In this document: positions 9,331-17,696 of the stretch, in pieces
Position numbering within the stretch: position 1 is the first letter of the stretch
How the letters are laid out: each line of letters opens with the position of its first letter
NCBI GenBank assembly: GCA_049999725.1
Contig: JBNGIS010038579.1
Span: 1-26,686, forward strand
Length of the DNA: 26,686 nucleotides
From: Haplomitrium mnioides
Taxonomy: Eukaryota > Marchantiophyta > Haplomitriopsida > Calobryales
Direction of reading: 5' to 3'
Program-made: the position numbers and the translations under genes
The notes under the pieces: model-generated
The model's input: the letters and a program-made list of their open reading frames with translations, nothing else
What the model was told of the DNA's origin: nothing
Database searches by the model: none

Positions 9331-9496
9331 TCTAGACTCCCTCTTTCACTTTAATTCGTTGACTTTCTCTCCTCGTTCCAGGTGTCCATCTCTCTATAAT
9401 AACAATTGCTTTTTACTACTCTAACTTAGTAATAGCTTTCTAGACATAGTTGACATTATTTTTAGCTGTGGCTTACTAAAGTTAGTGACCGTTACA

Positions 9497-9511
9497 ATCC
9501 TCCCTCCTTTT
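9497..9511 (-). other. Chromovirus polypurine tract
   Basis: The minus strand reads AAAAGGAGGGAGGAT directly before the LTR start TGTAACGG. The pol stop codon (TAA, 9510-9512) overlaps its first bases. Confidence 0.8.
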
Positions 9512-9949
9512 AAGAGGCAACGTCCTTGTTGCGAGTAAGAGAGTTGTCAAAAAAGTGAACAAGTGCAGATGCATTGGCCAAATTCTCCCATGGCTCCCAA
9601 GTAGCTTCATAAAGAGGATAGCCTTTCCAACGAACCAAGTACTCCAAATCTCACGATGGCCTCGATGACGTGTGCATTTCTTCAAGAGCTCTTCCACCTC
9701 AAATTCCTCATGACCATCAATAAGCTCAAGTGGTGGAGAGGGTTCTTGGTTACAAGTGAAGGTGATAGAGCGATGGACAAAAGCACGTAATAAAGAGACA
9801 TGAAAGACCGGATGAATCTTCATGTGAGGAGGTAAAACAAGTTGATAAACCATTTCACCAATACCAGCAGAAATAGCAAATGGTCCAATAAAGTGAGCAG
9901 ATAGCTTACGAGAGCGAAGCAAAGGAAGATTGGATGTAGAGAGCCATAC
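9510..9949 (-). pseudogene. Chromovirus integrase C terminus and chromodomain
   Basis: This continues the integrase frame after an in-frame TAA at 9950-9952. It shows the GPY-type module (RKLSAHFIGPFAI, then VYQLVLPPHMKIHPVFHVSL). A frameshift near 9660 moves to the frame that encodes LEYLVRWKGYPLYEATWEP and then ENLANASALVHFFDN, the chromodomain. The aromatic residues of YLVRWKGY and the TWEP motif are intact, so the domain decayed late or only by the frameshift. In active elements this module guides integration to chromatin marks. Translation would end at 9510. Confidence 0.88.
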
Positions 9950-11308
9950 TTAATCACTTATAGCAAAGGTCACTTCGCGACGATGAGCATCGGCATATTG
10001 TTTTTGGCGATTATGAGTGACTTCAAGTTTTTCCTTAGCATGTTGGATGCCATGGTGTAGCCGATGGAGGAAATCATCGGCAACTGGACTCTTAGAGGTC
10101 GATGCATGATGAAGATTAGATAGAGTTGTTGGATGCTCACCATACATCAAAAAGAAAATCGTGGCATATGTAGAGCTATTGATAGAGTTATTGAAAGAAA
10201 ACTCCACAAGCAGTAGTAACCAATCCCATTCTTCTTGTTCTTCCAAAGTAAAAGCCCGCAACATGTCTTCAATGGTGCGGTTGGCCCGTTCAATTTGACC
10301 ATCCAATTCAGGGTGATAAGCAGTGGACATAGCCAATTTGGTTTTGAGAAGACCAAATATTGTGCGCCAAAACATGCTGGTAAATTGAGTGCCGCGGTCG
10401 GAGATAATCACTTTGGAGATACCATAATTAGAGTAGACAGCTTCCAAATAAATTCGTGCTAACTCCGGTGCTGTCACTAATTTGGTAGTTGAACGAATAT
10501 GAATCATTTTGCTAAGTTTATTCACAAAAACAACAATAGCATCATAACCTATAGAAGTACGTGGTAACTCACACACAATATCCATACTCATATGTACCCA
10601 TCGCCGATTCGGGATTGGCAACGGTTGTAATAAACCTCCACGTTTAAGGTTGGTCGCTTTGTTTTGTTGACAAGCCAAACAACTTCGAACATAGGTCTCC
10701 ACATCTTGATGCATCTTAGGCCAATAATAGACTTGTTGAAGATTGTCCAAAGTTTTCTCAATTCCAACATATCCACCAATTGCCAAATCATGTGCTTCAT
10801 ACAAAACCTCTGAGCGAAGCTTAACACTATTAGGAATCCATATCTTACCTTGGAAGAAAATCAATCCTCTCACCTCTTTCACTAGATTCTTTTGTTGTGC
10901 GGCAATGGTCTCCTCATCTTCTTTTGTTGCAACCAACATTTCCGTCCACCAAGTAGGATGAATTGTGATTTCTGACAAGATGTTGAGTTGAGGCATGCGG
11001 GTCAAGGCATCTGCAATTTGTCGTTTTCCTTCCACATAGACCATCTTCATATAGAACCGTTGTCGCCACTCCGCCCAACAAATTTGTCGTTTTGAGAGCT
11101 CCTTTTGAGTTTCTAAATAGATTAGAGGTTTATGGTCAGTTTCGACAATAAACTCCTTATCTCCCAGATAATGCTTCCAATGTTTGGTTGATAGCTGAAT
11201 TGCCAATTCTTCCCGCTCCGTAGTGTGGTAGTTTTGCTCAGTGTCACTCAACTTCCTAGAAAAGAAGGCAATAGGATGCCAACCATCCTCCCATTCTTGT
11301 TGCAACAC
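9950..11308 (-). pseudogene. Chromovirus pol: RNase H and integrase core
   Basis: This is the longest open frame in the window (452 codons). Residues 5-110 match the Ty3 RNase H (ETDHKPLIYL, VEGKRQIADALTR). Residues 170-215 are the integrase zinc-binding domain; the second His is replaced by Tyr (AIGGYVGIEKT) while the CX2C pair (SCLACQQNK) is kept. The catalytic core follows with all three acidic residues: Asp in MSMDIV, Asp in IISDRGTQF and Glu in DGQIERANRT. The frame ends at TAA 9950-9952, where relatives continue with a Gln-like position before VWLS. A frameshift near 11300 separates it from RT. The zinc-site loss and the stop make the protein non-functional. Confidence 0.95.
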
Positions 11309-11636
11309 TCGCCAATAGCCTTTCCCGACGCATCCACCGAAAGTTTGATTGGTCGTTTAGAATCATACCATTTAAGGATAGGAGCATGAAGAAGTGACTT
11401 CTTCAATGCTTGGAATGCCAACTCTTCTACAGCTCCCCATGACAATGTGTGACTTTTCTTCAGCAAGTTTGTTAATGGTTCTCTTATTTGTGCAAAACCT
11501 TTCACAAACCGATGATAAAACCCGGTTAGCCCCAAGAACCCTCTTAGTTGTGTTTGATCACTACGAGCTTCCTACTTCTGAATTGCCTCCACCTTCTCAT
11601 CCATTACTTGGATTCCTGATGCACTTACACAGTGAA
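11248..11636 (-). pseudogene. Chromovirus RT C-terminal fragment
   Basis: The frame reads SASGIQVMDEKVEAIQK, then a TAG near 11570 where relatives have Trp, then LRGFLGLTGFYHRFVKGFAQ and LSVDASGKAIG, the RT/RNase H joint. The catalytic YxDD part lies upstream in the family and is absent here. Similarity stops near 11636, which I take as the truncation point. Confidence 0.88.
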
Positions 11637-11985
11637 CAACCGCTACTTTGAACCACAAACCACTACTGAGTTCCTGTCTCACTTGTCAGTCATTTTTTTT
11701 TTTTAAGATTTGGCATTCAAAAACATCAAATTTATAACTAAAATCTTCTTTTAAAAAAAATCATTTTTTATAAACAAAAAATGCATATTTTACATTGAGA
11801 TTATATTTCAAATATTTCTTTATAGAAAACAACTTGAAAAACAAACATTTTTGTTATTCGAATATTTTATAAAAACTTGACACTATTGTGAATAAACTAA
11901 ATTCATCAAAAATGAAATAAAACATATATCTTTTGGTGGAAAAAAACTACAAGAAAACGTAAATGTCCAGTCGGGTAAGCACTTT
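11637..11985. repeat. AT-rich stretch, possible dispersed repeat
   Basis: It starts with CCGCTACTTT right where the chromovirus RT breaks off and runs through long A and T tracts with no open frame. A stretch at 26158-26686 starts with nearly the same words (ACAACAGCCGCTACTTT), is also AT-rich and also contains a GGAAAAA.ACTACAA-like word near its end (11935 and 26580). The relationship is plausible but was judged only by eye. Confidence 0.4.
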
Positions 11986-11999
11986 GAACTTGGCTTTGA

Positions 12000-12350
12000 G
12001 CATTGTAGCTAAGAAATCCTATGCAAGCATAGACTCCAAACTAGAACCGTAAAGCCTATGAACGCATAGACTCTGAACAAGAATCTTAAATCCTGTGCGT
12101 GCTTAGACTCTGAACAAGAACAATGAAGTTATGCACGTATGGACTTTGAACTAGAATCCTAGAGCCATTACATGCCAAGATTCTAAACAAGAATCATGTA
12201 GCCTATGCATGCATAGACATTGAACAAGAACCTTTTGACCAACGGGTGCACTCTGAACAATAACTTTACAACTTAAGCGCGCAGGGAATCCGAGCAAGAA
12301 CTACAAAGCCTTAATGCGCAAAGACACTAAACAATGTGCCAAGACTCCAA
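12000..12350. repeat. Degenerate 37-bp tandem repeat, about 9 units
   Basis: The core AGACTCTGAACAAGAATC recurs in diverged form at about 12031, 12068, 12105, 12141, 12179, 12214, 12248, 12286 and 12325, spacings of 34-39 bp. Between cores a GCCTATGCACGCAT-like word recurs. One unit holds the palindrome TATGCATGCATA. There is no coding potential. Confidence 0.8.
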
Positions 12351-12512
12351 ATCATTCATAGATTAGTAATTGAGTTGAAACCATTCTTAGACTATCAATT
12401 AAGTCAACTTATTCTTAGGCGCAATAAACTAAATCGTGATGAAAAGACTTGAAATAGATTGAAAGAGCAATAAGATGAAACTTTAGCAAAGAAAGATTTG
12501 GAAAAAATAAAT

Positions 12513-12518
12513 TTTATT
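12513..12518 (-). terminator. AATAAA polyadenylation signal
   Basis: The minus strand carries AATAAA (in AATAATAAAATTTA) 28 bp after the stop codon of the methyltransferase-like remnant. Order and distance fit a cellular 3' end, though AT-rich DNA can yield this hexamer by chance. Confidence 0.45.
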
Positions 12519-12545
12519 ATTGATGCAAAGTATACAAAGAGGTCC

Positions 12546-13093
12546 TCAAACTCTATCCTCTTTGGGAGGAACTGTCTCATCTAAATCTATAAGTTGAGCA
12601 TCTGTAGTCGCTAGAGAATCTTGTCGAGACTTTCCAGTCCCCGATATAACAATAGAGTTACTAAAAGCACCTGCAGTACTAGGAGCAGGTTCCTTGTGGT
12701 AAGAAAGAACTATCTGTGACTCAATCACATCGAATGGCAAGGAAGCCATCTCCAAAACCCTCTGAGGAATATAAATAAACTAACATCTATCATATTCCAT
12801 GGCGATGCAATTTCGCATCAGCTTAAGAGCACAGACAAGGCTTGTGCTAGACCCAGAGCAGAGATCAAGGATCCAATCTTGCTTTGTTGATAAATGGTCA
12901 ATAAAACAATTGTAGAGAGCCTGCGGCTTTTGATAAACATTCACATAAGCATCATCTCCTGGATGTTTAAGCTTTGTCGAAACTACAAGATAGCTAAAAA
13001 CACTCTGCATAATCTGCCAAGGAAGTCTGGTCGTAGAAGAAGGCTGGAAATTGAAAAGACGCATGCTCCTCTTTCCTTCCTTTGTCCAGTAGC
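12546..13093 (-). pseudogene. 3' part of an N4/N6-type DNA methyltransferase-like gene
   Basis: Two frames (13151-12780 and 12755-12546) are the same reading frame, separated by TAG at 12780-12782. The upper part reads KPQALYNCFIDHLS, then DWILDLCSGSSTS and RNCIAMEYD. This matches the C-terminal block of the N6/N4 methyltransferase family (PF01555 type): KPxxLxxxLI, VLDxFxGSGTT, GRxxIGxExD. The last Gly of the SAM-binding FxGxG is Ser here (CSGSS). A Ser/Thr-rich, probably disordered tail of about 60 residues follows to TGA at 12546, with AATAAA shortly after. The first 19 codons of the open frame lie in the adjacent LTR, so the gene is cut at 13093 and the part with the catalytic (D/N/S)PP(Y/W) motif is missing. 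A transposon-borne origin is also possible. Confidence 0.6.
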
Positions 13094-14296
13094 TGTCATA
13101 GCACAGCAGTGGCACTCCAACCCCGAAAAGAACAACCTGAGATTGAACCACACAAGATCTATATAGAAATCTGCTCTTAATTCACTTTTACCAACTTTCC
13201 AGATTCTTTAAAGAGTTCTAAAACTGCACTCTATCAGTTCAGAGATGGACCTCTCTCCACTCTAGGACTAACAACCTTTCTCTACAAAACCAAACACATA
13301 AACTACTACTACTACTTACTATAATAGAACAAAAGCCAAGAATTACTCAAACTGCATGACTGACACTTCTAGGATAAGAAAGCTGCTGTACATGCTGATT
13401 TTAAACAGAAGCTGAATCAGAGAAATTCCCAAGCAACCAATTACCCAACTTGCTTGAAACTCTCAAATCAACACTCCTGTGCCTACCATCATTACAACAC
13501 CTCACTTCCCTCAAACTAGATACACAGGCCACTCCAACCCAATATATCCCACAACTTGATGTTGAGAACTTAGCTATGGAATGACCCTCCTAATCTCACA
13601 TCCAACTGTTATTCCTCCAACCACCCACTACCCTATTTGCTTGTGAAATGCCCACCTAGTCCCTAGGCACACACAAATCTGAGCACTCCTTGCTCTACTG
13701 CAACCCACCAACCAGTATCCACTGACTGATTGACCACATAAGGTTCTCTCCTTAAACATTTAACAATCTAACATATACACAAAAATCTTGAGTAGAACAT
13801 AACTCAAATCAGATTTATTGCCACCAAACACCCCAAGAATCACAATCTAGAACCTAGAACCTAGACCCACTAGCAAAAGGCACTCAAGTACCCCTTGACA
13901 TGGTCTCCCCTGATGCAACCTGACTGATTTTTTCAACTGGAACCTGCAGAACACTTGCCACCAAGACCTGATCTCAATTCATTGTTCCACATATATACTG
14001 CTCCTTCCAATTTCTGCAATTTCTCTAAGAGCATGGGAAAAACCTCACAGACAAACAACAATTGATCTTGATTCCTTGAAGCACAAAAATTGTACAATGA
14101 GACTAACCAGCAAAATAGGAACTCGCCAACAAGCTTGTACCCTCTGTCCTGCTCAACTGACAATAACAGTCATTCTAATTCCAAATCAAACTTACTTGCT
14201 TCTCTGCATGCTAACTTCTTCACACTAAGTTTACATTAAGAACTAACAACTCACAAGTTGTTCTTAAACTAAATAACACTCTTTCACTAACTTACA
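13094..14296 (-). repeat. 3' LTR of the long gypsy element
   Basis: It matches 24963-26164 along its whole length. On the minus strand it starts TGTAAGTTAGTGAAAG (14296) and ends GCTATGACA (13094); the other copy starts TGTTGTTAGTGAAAG and ends GCTACGACA. A TATATAG word lies about 65 bp before its end in both copies. No good polypurine tract precedes it, which is unusual and may reflect rearrangement. Below it is the methyltransferase-like remnant. Confidence 0.88.
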
Positions 14297-14640
14297 TAGA
14301 CTTTGCTTGCTATAAGAATGAATCAGTAACAATTGTTCTTATACTAATTTTCGAACTTTCACTAACTCTTTTGTTTCCTCTCCCTTCAATTCGAACTTTT
14401 CGAATTCCTCCAAGTAATCGTTTCACCCTTTCAAACTTTCGAACTTTCAGTTTGACTTCCACACCGAAACCACAATAAATCACCGATTCATCATTTAACT
14501 TCTCTCCTCACTCGCCTTTCCTTGTTGCGCAAAACACCAATAAGTCATCGTTTCATATATCATTGTTTCGCTTCATTGCTATTTCGCCAATCATACTTCC
14601 GTTGAACTCCTCGGAAAGTAACCGTCCTAACTAGTGCTCC
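14297..14640. other. Pyrimidine-rich stretch without a gene
   Basis: No open frame of note is present. The words ACAATTGTTCTTATACTAAT and TTTCACTAACTC near 14330-14370 are a diverged echo of the upper end of the LTR (ACAAGTTGTTCTTAAACTAA, TTTCACTAACTT near 14255-14295), so a small duplication of the LTR end may be present. Confidence 0.5.
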
Positions 14641-14680
14641 CCACTTCGTAATCCCAATCGGAACCATTTCAACCGGGGAC

Positions 14681-14830
14681 TCCACTTCGGATCCCCACAC
14701 GGACACTCAACGGAAGCCCCCTTAACCGAGGTATCCCACCTCGGAAAACAAATCGAAACCCCCTTAACTGGGGTTCCCCACATAGGAAGGCGAATTTCCG
14801 AAGCCTTCTTCGGACCACAGACCTCTTTTG
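14681..14830 (-). repeat. Left arm of an inverted repeat
   Basis: Its reverse complement aligns with 15580-15710. The best core is CGCCTTCCTATGTGGGGA (14775-14792, minus) against CGCCTTCCTAAGTGGGGA (15606-15623, plus), 17 of 18 identical. Around the core both arms repeat GTGGGGA...CCGGTTAA.GGGG...CCGAT-like units of about 41-50 bp. Confidence 0.75.
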
Positions 14831-14992
14831 GAACTTCCTTCTGCTCGCTACCAATTCTTTCTTATTCCCTTAAAAATTTTAATTCTTTCCGATTACAGCA
14901 GAAATTCCGTCGGCCAATCACTTCCTCGCATGTCAACTAGAGAATTGGGTCTCTAAAGCAGGATTCAGGAAATCAGAAGCATCACTAGCACA

Positions 14993-15616
14993 ATGGCCAT
15001 TTGCAAGTGTGAGGACCTCTCAAGAACAGCGGATTACTCTCAAATAACTAATAAGAGCAGGGCGCATGATTCCTAGGAGGAAAACATGATCATGGCGGGA
15101 GGACGAGAAGAGGACAGTGATCGCCATCCAGAGGATGGGTCCTATTTCAAAATTCAAAGCAGGCCAGCGAGAATCCGTAGGCCTCAAGAGGATATGGAGA
15201 TCGAAGTTGAGTAGGGGAGAAGGGAACGCCAACTCTAGGCAAAGCGATATGAGGAAGAAGAACGGATCCACCAGCAGAAACCCGAAGGCACTCAGAGGAG
15301 GCAGATCGCGGACATGTCTTACAGCGGCCACAAACCAGGAAGCAAGGCTCGGGGACGAAACAAGGAGGCGAGATTGTCACGAGGGCGAGCTAGGCCAGGG
15401 AAGGGGGACGCCTTGATCCCGCAAGCAGGAGCGCGCCTTGCAAAGGCCGATCGAGCTTTCTCTTCAAAAACGTGGATCCTAGCGAAAACGTGGAGTTCCC
15501 TGAAGGCCTTGCTAGATTCCACGGAAACGTGGCGTCTCTGGAGCAATTCATGGGATTCTGCGGAAGACGTGGTAGCTCTAAGGAGTCCGAAGATCTGTGG
15601 GAAGTCGCCTTCCTAA
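14993..15616 (+). pseudogene. Cryptic plus-strand ORF, 207 codons with three TAG stops
   Basis: From ATG 14993 a single frame runs to TAA 15614-15616, interrupted only by TAG at 15074, 15212 and 15236. I do not recognise the family. The predicted protein is strongly charged: an acidic part (GGREEDSDRHPEDG), a helix-prone Glu/Arg/Gln part (KRYEEEERIHQQ) that could be a coiled coil, then a basic Arg/Gly-rich part (SKARGRNKEARLSRGRARPG) like RNA-binding tails. All three stops are explained by CAG to TAG, and the local composition around them is Gln/Glu-rich. The strand is opposite to the surrounding gypsy element. Its last codons overlap the right arm of the inverted repeat. It could be the gag-like or accessory protein of a nested element, or a chance frame in GC-rich repeat DNA. 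Confidence 0.4.
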
Positions 15617-15710
15617 GTGGGGATCCCGGTTAACGGGGTTCCGATCTGTCTTACGACGTGGGGACTCCGCTTAACAGGGATCCGCTGAGAGTCCAACTGG
15701 GGAGCGAGGA
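15580..15710 (+). repeat. Right arm of an inverted repeat
   Basis: It pairs with 14681-14830 in opposite orientation, so about 750 bp including most of the cryptic ORF would sit in the loop. The arm holds two head-to-tail units starting GTGGGGATCCCGGTTAACGG and GTGGGGACTCCGCTTAACAG. Confidence 0.75.
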
Positions 15711-15720
15711 GGAAGACCCA

Positions 15721-16310
15721 AAAATGTGACATATCGTAGGTCTGGCCGAAGGAAAACGGAGGAGTGCCGGAAAGGTGATTTATCAAAGATCCGAGCAGAG
15801 GAGGATCAAGGAAGTCGAAGGGGCAACTTAGTGCGAATCCTATCACGGGAGAACCGACGGATGCCAAAGAGAGAGGTGATTGATCAATATTTCGACCAAG
15901 GAAGAACCGTGGAAGCCGAAAGGGTGACTTAGCGGGGATCCGACAAGAGGAAAAGCAGAGGAGAGCCGAAAGGGGAACAAATCACCGAACGGTTCGATGA
16001 AGAGCGCATGGAGGCAAAAAGGCAACTTATCGACGATCCGGTCCAACGAAGAGCGGTAGTGCTGAAACGGTGATCCATCGCGAACCGTCTAACAAGAAGA
16101 AGGTTGAGCTAGAAGGGCGATATGACGTCGATCCGGTTGGAGGAAACGAGGGGTACATCGAAACGGCGATGTATCGACGAGTCAGGGAGCCAGATGGAGT
16201 CGACTAGAAAAACAAGTTAACGCAGGTCTGACTGACGGAGGAGCAAGCAGCGTCGAAAGGGTGATTCTACGTAGATTCGATATGACCAAGGGAGAAAGTT
16301 CGAACAGGGT
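15721..16310. repeat. 50-bp degenerate tandem repeat, about 12 units
   Basis: Units start with GGTGA(C/T)TTA or a variant, continue with a GATCCG-like word, a purine-rich GAGGA/GAAGA part, and end CCGAAAG or TCGAAAG. Unit lengths by eye are mostly 46-52 bp. The consensus shares GGGGATCCG with the inverted-repeat arms, so the blocks may be one family. In one plus-strand frame, units give a 16-17-residue Arg/Glu-rich repeat (for example EVIDQYFDQGRTVEAER at 15873), interrupted by a few stops. Confidence 0.8.
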
Positions 16311-16494
16311 CTGGCCGCAACATCCAAAAGTTCGACGGGGGGGGGCAAACGATCCAAAGAGGCCTTGTAGTTCTTATATCAAACTTTCAGAAAACTTAAC
16401 GAAAGGAGCTTCGGGTGCGCGCATAGTTCTTATCTCGAAGGAATGACGAAGCGACGACATCGGCACAAGTTCTTACTTGGCGAGGGGGTTCTTT

Positions 16495-16572
16495 GGATGA
16501 CATGGCGAGCGTAGGGAGTCCACGGAGGGCTTCGGATGACGTAGCGAGCGTAGGGAGTCCGCGGAGGGTTTC
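16495..16572. repeat. 39-bp tandem duplication
   Basis: GGATGACATGGCGAGCGTAG (16495) recurs as GGATGACGTAGCGAGCGTAG (16534), both continuing with GGAGTCC(A/G)CGGAGGG. The pair lies in the GC-rich block. A related GGATGACATGGCGA word returns at 16778. Confidence 0.9.
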
Positions 16573-16589
16573 GAAAACGTGGACGAATG

Positions 16590-16945
16590 AGAGGGAAGTC
16601 CACGGGTCAACTTCGGAAGAGGGGTTAGCGCGATGGTCTGCCTACCCTCTTACAGAGCGGCGTCGGAAAACGTTGCACCTTGAGATACGCGGAGGGGATT
16701 CCGTGGGTCAACTTTGGAAGGAAGTCAGCCAACGGTTTGCCTACCCCTTTGCGGGGTGGCGTCGGATGGCGCCCTTCGGATGACATGGCGACTCCGGAAG
16801 CCTCGAGCAAAGTCAGAGGACACGCGGCAGCAAGTGAGAGCTCATCGGACCTTGGGCCGCGAGCGGGTCAACTTCGAAAAGGAGGGTCAGCGCGACGGTC
16901 AGCCTACCCCTTTGCGGGGTGGCGTCTGATGGCAGAGCTACGGAT
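16590..16945. repeat. Three diverged copies of a GC-rich unit with a short hairpin
   Basis: The unit starts (G)CGGGTCAACTT(C)GGAA, continues with TCAGCGCGACGGTC and ends TGCCTACCCCTTTGCGGGGT. Copies begin near 16602, 16707 and 16862. In the last two, ACCCCTTTGCGGGGT forms a perfect 5-bp stem with a 5-nt loop; the first copy has lost it (ACCCTCTTACAGAGC). The 167-codon plus-strand frame spanning this block encodes repeats only, and I do not call it a gene. Confidence 0.8.
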
Positions 16946-17276
16946 GACGTGGTGCACGGATGATAACTTGGGATCTGCGGAAGAATCTGTGGATATTCTG
17001 TGGACTGGGTTCAGCAGGGCGCTTTGGAACTCTGTTCCGAAGAACCCTTCGGACTTGGCTCTGCGGGAATCTGTAGAATCTCAACCTGCAAGATTCCTTG
17101 GATTCCCCGTAACATTACCGTTGTACTTAGATTTTCCTAACCGCTCGACAGGACACGCGGCGCCTCCTCCCAATCCGCTGTAACGGGAATAACAACCGCA
17201 TGGGACATGCGTCGTCACCTCCTATTCCGAGCCAATGGGATTAATGACTATTCATTGGATTGGGATCAGTGCGCGC
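16946..17276. other. GC-rich stretch, no gene; diverged duplication of about 60 bp
   Basis: ACAGGACACGCGGCGCCTCC...CCGCTGTAACGGGAATAAC (about 17150) resembles TGGGACATGCGTCGTCACCT...CCAATGGGATTAATGAC (about 17202). Two CCAAT words and an ATTGGATTGGG follow, reminiscent of promoter DNA, but no TATA box or transcript can be assigned. Confidence 0.45.
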
Positions 17277-17297
17277 GGGGGGGGGGGGGGGGGGGGG
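17277..17297 (+). repeat. Run of 21 G
   Basis: An uninterrupted G tract preceded by GCGCGC. It could form a quadruplex. Its length is likely unreliable because homopolymers are prone to sequencing and assembly error. Confidence 0.95.
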
Positions 17298-17306
17298 TAT
17301 ACCTCG

Positions 17307-17582
17307 ATGGCCTTCGAATTCATTCAGGTTGATGCACAGGCAATTGCAGGACGCGACAACGACCACAAGATAGAGAAATTGCGCATGGTAAGGCTGGAGT
17401 GAGAATTCAATGAGGAGCTACGTGAAGCGGGTGAACTAGCTCCAAGGGGCCAGGGGGATTCGGAGGTGGACTTGAAGGGCGCCGAAAATCATAGAGTGAG
17501 GAGCTTTGGATGCTTAGGCGATCCAGGTGAACTCGTCCTTGCCAGTGGACCAGAGCGCAGGTGGACCGATACGATAGTTTGA
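17307..17582 (+). pseudogene. Short plus-strand ORF remnant next to the G run
   Basis: From ATG 17307 the frame is open for 91 codons to TGA 17580 except for one TGA at 17400. The start reads MAFEFIQVDAQAIAGRDNDH, followed by a charged, helix-prone part (KIEKLRMVRLE, EFNEELREAGELAP). The internal stop is explained by TGG to TGA. I do not recognise the family. Strand and composition agree with the cryptic ORF at 14993-15616, so both may belong to one decayed element. A chance frame cannot be excluded. Confidence 0.3.
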
Positions 17583-17671
17583 AGGGATTCTGGCCAGCTG
17601 AAAACTAAGGAGAGTCTGCCAAGTGAGGAGCTTGAAGTCGTCTCGACATTTCCTTGTGCAAGCGCATCAGC

Positions 17672-17696
17672 CTAGAGTGTTCGGAGTACACTCTAG
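17672..17696. repeat. Perfect 9-bp inverted repeat with 7-nt loop
   Basis: CTAGAGTGT at 17672-17680 faces ACACTCTAG at 17688-17696. Its role is unknown, and no gene end lies next to it. Confidence 0.85.

Larger units (their letters stand above)
8927..9496 (-). repeat. Chromovirus 3' LTR, 570 bp
   Basis: The minus strand starts TGTAACGGTCACTAAC directly after the polypurine tract and ends GAGTGTTACA at 8927, giving a TGTAAC...GTTACA terminal pair. Only one LTR is present, so its ends rest on this pair and on the adjacent polypurine tract. It holds a TATA box and an internal 49-bp tandem repeat. Confidence 0.8.
8927..11636 (-). mobile_element. Ty3/gypsy chromovirus, truncated within RT
   Basis: On the minus strand the order is end of RT, RNase H, integrase, chromodomain, stop, polypurine tract, 3' LTR. 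RT before integrase defines Ty3/gypsy, and the chromodomain after the integrase defines the chromovirus branch. Protease, gag, the 5' LTR and most of RT are missing. Similarity to RT stops near 11636, where an AT-rich repeat begins. The element is therefore a 5'-truncated copy, with one stop and two frameshifts in the remaining pol. Confidence 0.92.

Noticed and set aside
15147-15546. Minus-strand ORFs of 75-103 codons over the cryptic plus-strand ORF
   Set aside because: Their products are Pro/Ser/Leu-rich mirrors of Arg/Gly/Glu codons on the other strand, the usual pattern of antisense frames.
16680-17183. 167-codon plus-strand ORF
   Set aside because: Most of it covers GC-rich repeat units read in one frame. 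GC-rich DNA has few stops, and the repeated peptide follows the DNA repeat.
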